A stretch of 5,875 nucleotides of DNA from Chloroflexota bacterium (GTDB lineage: Bacteria > Chloroflexota > Limnocylindria > Limnocylindrales > CSP1-4): NCBI GenBank assembly GCA_025355255.1, contig JANYAA010000052.1:1-5875 (forward strand). The letters are read 5' to 3'. This document shows positions 1-4,107 of the stretch, one piece after another. The translations under genes were made by a program, and so were the position numbers. A model generated the notes under the pieces. It did not search any database. It saw only the letters and a list, made by a program, of their open reading frames with translations, and was not told the DNA's origin. The first letter of the stretch is position 1, and every line of letters begins with the position of its first letter.

Positions 1-633
1 CGCATGGGCGATGGCGGCCTGTCCGACAGGCGGCAGATCCGCCCTGTTGATGAGTGCGCAGAGATCCTCAAGGAGTGCCGGCACTTCCTCGGGCGGCGGC
101 GGAATGAACTCGGCCTTGCGCGGGCTCAGTGACGATCCGCCAATCCAATTCTGGCGCTGGCGGATGTGGCCGCCGATCGGCTCGTCATCAGTGCCCGCGA
201 ACAGCACGCGGTGGAGTTCGCACAACTCGGCCACGCTGATGGCGTCTGCGCCCACGCCCATCGCAATGGCCCGCTCCATCGCGACGATGTTGCCAACCAC
301 GCTCCGAGCCGTCCCATCCGCCGCAGCAGGATCGAACACCGCCTTTGCAAGCCGACGGTGGGAGAGTGCGAGCCCCTCAATCCGTGAGGACGCGACGCTT
401 TCGGCGCGGAGCAGCTGCCGGCTGAGCGCCTCGACACCCGCGAAGTCCGACGCTCCCCCCAAGTCCCGGACTGCTCGCTCCGCCTCGGCGAGCGCGTGGG
501 CGGCCGAAAGCGGAAACGACGGATCGATCGTGGCGACACCGTCTGGGACGAAGGCCTCATACCAGAAGGTTCGAGACGTTTCGCCGAAACCGCCAGCTTG
601 ACCTTCCCAGAGCCGTCGAACCAGCTGGGACAT
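1..633 (-). CDS. Fic family protein, class II type (C-terminal part cut off by window edge)
   Basis: The first 211 residues are visible, running off the left edge with an open frame. Fic proteins transfer AMP, or sometimes another nucleotide part, from a nucleotide onto hydroxyl side chains of target proteins. Seen here: a Fic N-terminal helical region with SSRIEG at residues 82-87, which fits the (S/T)xxxE(G/N) inhibitory helix of class II Fic proteins (Ser82, Glu86, Gly87). Further on, RQRQNWIGG (158-166) and the AEFIPPPPEEVPALLEDL block (174-191) are very typical of the family and lead into AAIAHA (206-211). The expected catalytic HPFxDGNGR loop would lie just outside the window, so activity cannot be judged. 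The start at 633 is supported by a GAAGGGA ribosome binding site about 6 bases upstream. The frame has no stop over 211 codons. It lies 91 bases downstream of the 213-residue gene on the same strand. The target is unknown. Family assignment is confident; whether it acts as a toxin or a regulator is not. Confidence 0.93.
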   Translation of the reverse strand, partial: MSQLVRRLWEGQAGGFGETSRTFWYEAFVPDGVATIDPSFPLSAAHALAEAERAVRDLGGASDFAGVEALSRQLLRAESVASSRIEGLALSHRRLAKAVFDPAAADGTARSVVGNIVAMERAIAMGVGADAISVAELCELHRVLFAGTDDEPIGGHIRQRQNWIGGSSLSPRKAEFIPPPPEEVPALLEDLCALINRADLPPVGQAAIAHA

Positions 634-657
634 CAGGATCCCTTCACAACGACATGC

Positions 658-663
658 GTTATA
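658..663 (-). promoter_or_regulatory. Probable -10 box of the Fic gene
   Basis: On the minus strand the hexamer reads TATAAC, a five-of-six match to TATAAT in otherwise GC-rich DNA. It lies 24 bases before the Fic start codon, so a transcript would begin a few bases before the GAAGGGA ribosome binding site. No good -35 hexamer lies 16-18 bases upstream; TTGTGT occurs at a 20-base spacing. The spacer holds an inverted repeat (666-681), which suggests a controlled promoter. Confidence 0.5.
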
Positions 664-665
664 AA

Positions 666-681
666 GGTTACCGCAGTAACC
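666..681 (-). promoter_or_regulatory. Palindromic operator-like or hairpin element before the Fic gene
   Basis: GGTTAC (666-671) and GTAACC (676-681) form a perfect 6-base inverted repeat around a 4-base spacer. It sits directly upstream of the TATAAC box, where a bound repressor would block RNA polymerase. Read as minus-strand RNA, it could instead form a short hairpin followed by UUUAU, a weak terminator-like arrangement. Either role is inference. Its distal arm overlaps the neighbouring 15-base hairpin (678-710). Confidence 0.45.
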
Positions 682-710
682 CTACACAACACAATGCGTT
701 GCGTAGGGTT
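678..710 (-). repeat. Long inverted repeat / strong RNA hairpin between the unknown gene and Fic
   Basis: On the minus strand, bases 710-696 and 692-678 pair over 15 positions around a three-base loop (ATT). The arms are AACCCTACGCAACGC and GTGTTGTGTAGGGTT. Thirteen pairs are Watson-Crick and the other two are G-U in minus-strand RNA, whereas in plus-strand RNA they would be A-C mismatches. The structure therefore makes sense in transcripts running towards the Fic gene. No U-tract follows, so it is not a standard intrinsic terminator. It may act as an operator, an mRNA end or processing site, or part of an attenuator. Confidence 0.6.
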
Positions 711-727
711 CGCGACGCCGAACCCTA
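704..727 (-). terminator. Hairpin overlapping the stop codon of the 213-residue gene (possible weak terminator)
   Basis: TAGGGTTCG (704-712) and CGAACCCTA (719-727) form a perfect 9-base stem with a 6-base loop. On the minus strand the first arm begins with the TAG stop codon of the upstream gene. No run of U follows, so termination is doubtful. The 704-710 arm is also needed by the larger hairpin at 678-710, so the two folds exclude each other. It could function as a 3' stabiliser, a weak terminator or one state of a switch. Confidence 0.4.
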
Positions 728-1366
728 GTTGCGCAGCCCCACGATGGCGATGTCGATCAGGTCGCCAAGTTCAGGGTGCTTGCCGCGAAGCCGACGCAGT
801 GCCTCGGTGGCCAGATGGCGCTCGCCTCGGCGGCCCAGGGCCTCAAACACCTTCAGCGCAAACGCGGGCGAGTTGCCCTCCGCCACCCATGCCTCCAGCG
901 CCGGAATGGCGGGCGGCCCGAAGTTGGCAACGCGGTCTCGATACTCATGGCGGCTGTTGGGCGACGCCTCGGCCACCTGGGTCAGCAGCACGGCAAGCTC
1001 GGGCGGCGGCGGCTCGGCAGCGCGGGCTTCGGCGTCGGCCACGGTGCGCTCAAAGGCAAGGCGCGTGCGCGCGAGGTCCAACTCCTCGGTCGTGAAGAGG
1101 GGAGCGAACTCGGGGCGGAGCGCGTAGGCCTCCACGCTCAGGTCCAGCCGGTCCACGGCGCGGAGGTGGGCATAGCCCTCGGTTGAGGCTGCCTTGTGGA
1201 GGATGTAGCGCGCGGTCCCCAGGCCGCCGCGCTTGGTGAGCATCTGCCGGAACCGCCCGGCCCAGTAGCCAGCCTCGTGGCCGGCGCGCTGGTAGATGTC
1301 CTCCATTGCGGCGTCCCACTGCCGCTCCAATGTCGCAACCTCGACGGGATCTGCTGTGATGGTCAT
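725..1366 (-). CDS. Conserved protein of unknown function, two helical modules
   Basis: A complete 213-residue frame. I do not recognise a characterised family. The N-terminal module (about residues 14-108) has a pattern I have seen in many uncharacterised bacterial proteins: W-D-A-A-M-E-D-I-Y near 17-25, G-Y-W-A-G-R-F near 33-39, then QMLTKRGGLGTARYILH (41-57), RLDLSVEAY (73-81) and LFTTEELDLARTRL (90-103). A proline linker (PPPP, 119-122) leads to a second part (about 123-195). Its RDRVANFGPPAIPALEAWV and AFALKVFEALGRRG stretches look like HEAT/ARM-type paired helices, which often bind proteins. No catalytic motif, signal peptide or membrane segment is visible. The start at 1366 has no convincing ribosome binding site but lies 6 bases after TACCGT, fitting leaderless transcription. 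It is co-directional with the Fic gene and divergent from the antitoxin gene. Gene reality is confident; function is not known. Confidence 0.85.
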   Translation of the reverse strand: MTITADPVEVATLERQWDAAMEDIYQRAGHEAGYWAGRFRQMLTKRGGLGTARYILHKAASTEGYAHLRAVDRLDLSVEAYALRPEFAPLFTTEELDLARTRLAFERTVADAEARAAEPPPPELAVLLTQVAEASPNSRHEYRDRVANFGPPAIPALEAWVAEGNSPAFALKVFEALGRRGERHLATEALRRLRGKHPELGDLIDIAIVGLRN

Positions 1367-1372
1367 GCCTAG

Positions 1373-1378
1373 ACGGTA
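1373..1378 (-). promoter_or_regulatory. Probable -10 box for leaderless transcription of the 213-residue gene
   Basis: The minus strand reads TACCGT, a TAnnnT match, followed by exactly six bases (CTAGGC) and then the ATG at 1366-1364. That spacing would place the transcription start on the A of the start codon. No -35 match is evident. The arrangement is the same as before the S9 peptidase gene. Confidence 0.45.
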
Positions 1379-1483
1379 CGCCTGTCTGGGTGCCCGCGCG
1401 ACTCTGCGGGGTTCGGGAGTAAGTCGGCGATAAGGGGCAGGTGCCAGGATCCGCCCGATTCCGGTCCGCGCCGGACGCCTAGG

Positions 1484-1489
1484 TTGCCA
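1484..1489 (+). promoter_or_regulatory. Possible -35 box of the antitoxin operon
   Basis: TTGCCA matches TTGACA at five of six positions. A 17-base spacer leads to TACGCG (1507-1512), a poor -10 box lying inside the GTAC repeat operator. The match is suggestive only. The rest of the 1367-1542 intergenic stretch holds a short GTCCG/CGGAC inverted repeat at 1464-1476 and nothing else I can name. Confidence 0.25.
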
Positions 1490-1503
1490 CCCGATCTCTG
1501 AAC

Positions 1504-1530
1504 ACGTACGCGTTGTACAAAACGTACAAC
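1504..1530 (+). promoter_or_regulatory. Operator of the Phd/YefM-type antitoxin
   Basis: GTTGTAC (1512-1518) and GTACAAC (1524-1530) form a perfect 7-base inverted repeat around AAAAC. The hexamer TGTACA occurs at 1514-1519 and the near-match CGTACA at 1523-1528. TGTACA is the known core motif bound by E. coli YefM at its own operator. GTAC occurs three times at an exact 9-base step (1506, 1515, 1524). The site ends just before the antitoxin ribosome binding site, as expected for autorepression by the antitoxin. That autorepression is inferred from position and motif. Confidence 0.65.
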
Positions 1531-1542
1531 TGGAGACTAAGC

Positions 1543-1800
1543 ATGGCCGCGAACATCAGCGTCAGCGACGCCCGCGAAGGCTTCGCCGACCTCGTAAACC
1601 GAGTCGCCTACGCCCGCGAGCGCGTTCGTGTGGTGCGGCGAGGCCGCGAGTTGGTTGCGATCGTCCCGATGGAGGATGTGGAGCTTCTCGAGGCCATTGA
1701 GGCGGAACTCGACATCGCGGCAGCGCGCGATGCCATCGCCAACCCGGCCAACGTGCGGCGCATCGGACTCGATGAGCTGCGGGCCAGGCTGGCTCGCTGA
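1543..1800 (+). CDS. Type II toxin-antitoxin system antitoxin, Phd/YefM family
   Basis: An 85-residue protein starting MAANISVSDAREGFADLVNR. Phd/YefM antitoxins bind and neutralise a cognate RelE- or Doc-type toxin and repress their own operon. Seen here: the N-terminal beta-alpha DNA-binding and dimerisation fold (about 1-48), with the usual SDAREGFADLVNRV helix, RVRVVRRGRELVAIVPMEDVELLE (28-51), and then a charged C-terminal tail (about 52-85). The tail, with IGLDELRARLAR at its end, would wrap the toxin. The start at 1543 is chosen because GGAGA at 1532-1536 lies 6 bases upstream; an in-frame TTG at 1513 falls inside the operator. Length is normal for the family. The adjoining toxin gene, 17 bases downstream, is broken, so this antitoxin is probably an orphan here. 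It could still act as a repressor or neutralise related toxins elsewhere in the genome. Confidence 0.92.
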   Translation: MAANISVSDAREGFADLVNRVAYARERVRVVRRGRELVAIVPMEDVELLEAIEAELDIAAARDAIANPANVRRIGLDELRARLAR

Positions 1801-1817
1801 GTCCCGGCGAGCCAAAC

Positions 1818-1978
1818 ATGCCCGGGCACTACGCCGTCGAGTTTCTCGCCAGTGCCGCCCGGGAGATCGAGGCGCTCCCGGGCGATGCGCAGGGGAGGGT
1901 GCTCGACGTGTGGCGGATCGGCGTGAGGCGTACAGCCAGGCCGCGATTAGGCGCTTGTTGGGTCGGCTACGGGGCTAG
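1818..1978 (+). pseudogene. Remnant of RelE/ParE-type toxin with internal deletion and frame change
   Basis: The frame opens with ATG at 1818, 17 bases after the antitoxin stop. Its first 30 residues (YAVEFLASAAREIEALPGDA and following, to 1907) match the first strand and helical hairpin of RelE-superfamily toxins. After that the frame loses resemblance and runs on into the next gene. In the +2 frame, bases 1910-1933 encode V-ADRREAY, which looks like the usual RelE C-terminal tail (typically V-GHRREVYR), and that frame stops at 1976-1978. The central part, about 45-50 residues carrying the sheet and most catalytic basic residues, is absent. The simplest reading is a deletion joining 5' and 3' ends out of frame near 1905-1913. 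An alternative is that WRIG at 1911-1922 is a trace of the WRIRVGDYR core strand; either way no complete toxin is encoded. No RNA cleavage activity is expected. Confidence 0.75.
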
Positions 1979-2037
1979 CCGTATCGTGCCATCAGGCTGG
2001 CCCGCGGGACGGGCGGCCCGCGCGCCAATGACCGTCA

Positions 2038-2043
2038 TATGCT
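2038..2043 (+). promoter_or_regulatory. Probable -10 box for leaderless transcription of the S9 peptidase
   Basis: TATGCT is followed by exactly six bases (GGCGCA) and the ATG at 2050, so transcription would start at the start codon itself. The gene has no convincing Shine-Dalgarno sequence, which fits a leaderless mRNA. No -35 match is seen in the very GC-rich stretch upstream (1999-2026), which itself contains overlapping GC-rich palindromes such as CCCGCGGG. Confidence 0.5.
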
Positions 2044-2049
2044 GGCGCA

Positions 2050-4107
2050 ATGCCACCCGAGACCAGCCCCAAGCACGTCATTCGCAGCCAGGTTGTGCTT
2101 GAGGAGCACGATGTGGCGCCCGACGGCCGGTTTGCCGTTGTGGTCAGGCGGACCGTGGCGGGCAGGGAGTACCGCTCGCACCTGTGGCTCGTGCCGCTTG
2201 CGGCCCAAGTCGAGGCCGAAGGTGCGGCCAAGCGCAAGCCCACCCGCCTGACCGACGGCGCGGTCCGCGATACGTTCCCGCGGTTTGCACCGGACGGACG
2301 CACCATCGCTTTCCGACGCGCGACGCCCCATGGTCCCGCCCGCGTCATGCTGCTGGCGATCCGCGCCGGCGGGACCCCCGGCAAGCTGCGCGCGCTGAAC
2401 ACGCCCGCACGAAGAGCGGTCTCGGCATTGGCCTGGTCGCCCGATGGCAAGCGCCTCGCCCTGGCGATGGAGGAGGACCGCCTCCGGTTCATCGTGGGCG
2501 GGGAGCCGTCGAAAGGCGAGCAGCCGCTGGCGCGGCGCATCACCCGGATTGACTGGCGCATGGACGAGGTTGGCCACCAGGACCGGCGCGCGCAGCTGTT
2601 TGTCACGGGGCTTGGCGTGCGCGCCAAACCGCGCCAGCTCACCACCGCAGACTGGGACGTCACCGGCCCCGCGTGGAGCCCGGACGGCACGCGCCTCGCC
2701 TTTGCCGCGGACCCGCGCCCTGACGCGGATCTGCACCCGCGCCGGAGCATCTGGGCGGTGACAGCTGATGCTGCCGATGCGCCCGCCGAGGTGCTCGCGC
2801 TGGGCGGCGATGTCCATTCGCCAGCCTGGTCCCCGGACGGCCGCTGGCTCGCGGCCATTGGATGGACGGACGCCGACCCGCTTGACGACCAGAGCCCAAC
2901 GCTTGTGGTTGGAGCGGCCGACGGCAGCGCGCCCGCCTGGTCGCTGGCGCCAGACCTTGACCGGCCGATTGGCGCATCGCTTGACACGGACCTCCACGGC
3001 TGGGCGGCGTCGCAGCGGAGCACCCCCTGCTGGGCCGATGCTCGGACGATCATCGCCACCGTCTCGGACCGCGGACGGTCTGGGCCGTGGCGGTTTGGCG
3101 TTGATCCCGAGTCTGGGCGCGGGGTGGGGGAGCCGGCGGCGCTGGCGCAGGGCGAGATTGCCGCGTTCAGCCTGGCCGTGGCGGCCTCGGGCCGCGAGCG
3201 GATCACCTTCCTCGCCACCGTGGGCACGGCGCCAGTTGAGCTGCTGACGGTGCCGATTGGCGGCGGGACCCCAACGCCGAGAACCCGCATCGGCGGCCGC
3301 TGGGCCAGCTCGCTCGCCTGGCCGACGATGCGCCCGGTGCAGGCGCCAGGCCCCGGCGGGCTCATCGACACGTGGATCGCCTCGCCCGCCAACGCGCGCG
3401 ACGATGCGCCCCTGCCCACCATCGTAGACGTTCACGGCGGTCCGCTTGGCGCTTGGGCGCCGGCCCCGTCCATCGAGGTGGTGCTGCTGTGCGCCCGCGG
3501 CTACCGCGTGGTGCTGCCCAACATCCGGGGCTCGGCGAGCTACGGGCGCGACTGGATCACGCCGCAGCTTGGCGACTGGGGCGGCGTTGATGCGGCCGAT
3601 GTGCACGCGGCGCTGGACCACGTCATTTCGCTGGGTCTGGCCAATCCTGATCGGCTGGGTGCGCTTGGCCTGAGCTACGGCGGGTTCATGGTGAACTGGC
3701 TGGTGGGCACGTCGGACCGGTTCCGCGCCGCGGTGAGTGAGAACGGCGTGAGCAACCAGGTTTCGGACTGGGCCAACAGCGACACTGGCGTGGAGTACAA
3801 CCGGATGTCGCTGCTGGGCAACCCATTGGATCGCGACGGGATGGAGCGCCTCTGGCGCCAGAGCCCGCTGGCCAACGTTGCGCAGATCCGGACGCCGCTG
3901 CTGATGCTCCAGGCCGAGGCGGATCGCCGCAGCCCGGCCGCCGACAACGAGCAGCTGTTCATCGCCCTGCGTGTCCTCGGCCGCCCCGTGGAGTTTGTCC
4001 TCTATCCGGACGAGTTCCACGTGTACCAGGCGAGCGGGCGCCCGGACCGCCGGATTGACCGGATGACGCGGATGCTGGACTGGTTCGACCGGTACCTGAA
4101 GGCCTAG
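2050..4107 (+). CDS. S9 family peptidase (acylaminoacyl-peptidase / dipeptidyl aminopeptidase type)
   Basis: A complete 685-residue serine peptidase of the prolyl oligopeptidase (S9) clan. Such enzymes cleave short peptides, typically releasing acyl-amino acids or dipeptides from the N-terminus. Residues about 1-420 form a TolB/WD40-like propeller that filters substrates, with repeated blades seen as FAPDGRTIAF (79-88), WSPDGKRLAL (129-138), WSPDGTRLAF (209-218) and WSPDGRWLAA (260-269). The C-terminal alpha/beta hydrolase (about 430-685) has HGGP (462-465, oxyanion region), NIRGSASYG (491-499) and GLSYGG with nucleophile Ser542. Asp625 in EADRRSP and His657 in DEFHVYQ complete the triad. There is no signal peptide, so it is probably cytoplasmic. 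Length is normal for the family. The start at 2050 lacks a ribosome binding site but follows a TATGCT box by six bases. The gene converges on the S15-type hydrolase and shares the CTAG with it. Exact substrate preference cannot be read from sequence. Confidence 0.95.
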   Translation: MPPETSPKHVIRSQVVLEEHDVAPDGRFAVVVRRTVAGREYRSHLWLVPLAAQVEAEGAAKRKPTRLTDGAVRDTFPRFAPDGRTIAFRRATPHGPARVMLLAIRAGGTPGKLRALNTPARRAVSALAWSPDGKRLALAMEEDRLRFIVGGEPSKGEQPLARRITRIDWRMDEVGHQDRRAQLFVTGLGVRAKPRQLTTADWDVTGPAWSPDGTRLAFAADPRPDADLHPRRSIWAVTADAADAPAEVLALGGDVHSPAWSPDGRWLAAIGWTDADPLDDQSPTLVVGAADGSAPAWSLAPDLDRPIGASLDTDLHGWAASQRSTPCWADARTIIATVSDRGRSGPWRFGVDPESGRGVGEPAALAQGEIAAFSLAVAASGRERITFLATVGTAPVELLTVPIGGGTPTPRTRIGGRWASSLAWPTMRPVQAPGPGGLIDTWIASPANARDDAPLPTIVDVHGGPLGAWAPAPSIEVVLLCARGYRVVLPNIRGSASYGRDWITPQLGDWGGVDAADVHAALDHVISLGLANPDRLGALGLSYGGFMVNWLVGTSDRFRAAVSENGVSNQVSDWANSDTGVEYNRMSLLGNPLDRDGMERLWRQSPLANVAQIRTPLLMLQAEADRRSPAADNEQLFIALRVLGRPVEFVLYPDEFHVYQASGRPDRRIDRMTRMLDWFDRYLKA

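Noticed and set aside
11..601. A 196-codon plus-strand frame.
   Set aside because: It is the shadow of the Fic gene: Ser/Ala/Arg-rich, no motif, no ribosome binding site, while the minus-strand frame shows clear Fic conservation.
678..710. TAGGGTT copies as telomere-like repeats or an insertion-element terminus.
   Set aside because: There are only three copies in alternating orientation, with no transposase, no matching distant copy in the window and no target-site duplication that I can see.
1464..1476. GTCCG/CGGAC inverted repeat in the antitoxin upstream region.
   Set aside because: A 5-base GC stem is expected by chance in DNA of this composition and it has no U-tract or clear position relative to a promoter.
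1513..1542. A TTG start ten codons upstream of the antitoxin start.
   Set aside because: It lies within the operator palindrome and has no ribosome binding site; the ATG at 1543 has GGAGA at the right distance and matches the usual Phd/YefM N-terminus.
1818..2102. A 94-residue plus-strand frame as an intact new toxin.
   Set aside because: Only the first 30 residues resemble a toxin; the remainder is unlike the family and runs 53 bases into the S9 peptidase gene in another frame.
2035..4020. Very long open frames on the minus strand opposite the S9 peptidase (661 and 476 codons).
   Set aside because: Their translations are low-complexity Arg/Ala/Gly/Pro-rich with no family motif. They arise because GC-biased codons on the plus strand rarely create stops on the other strand.
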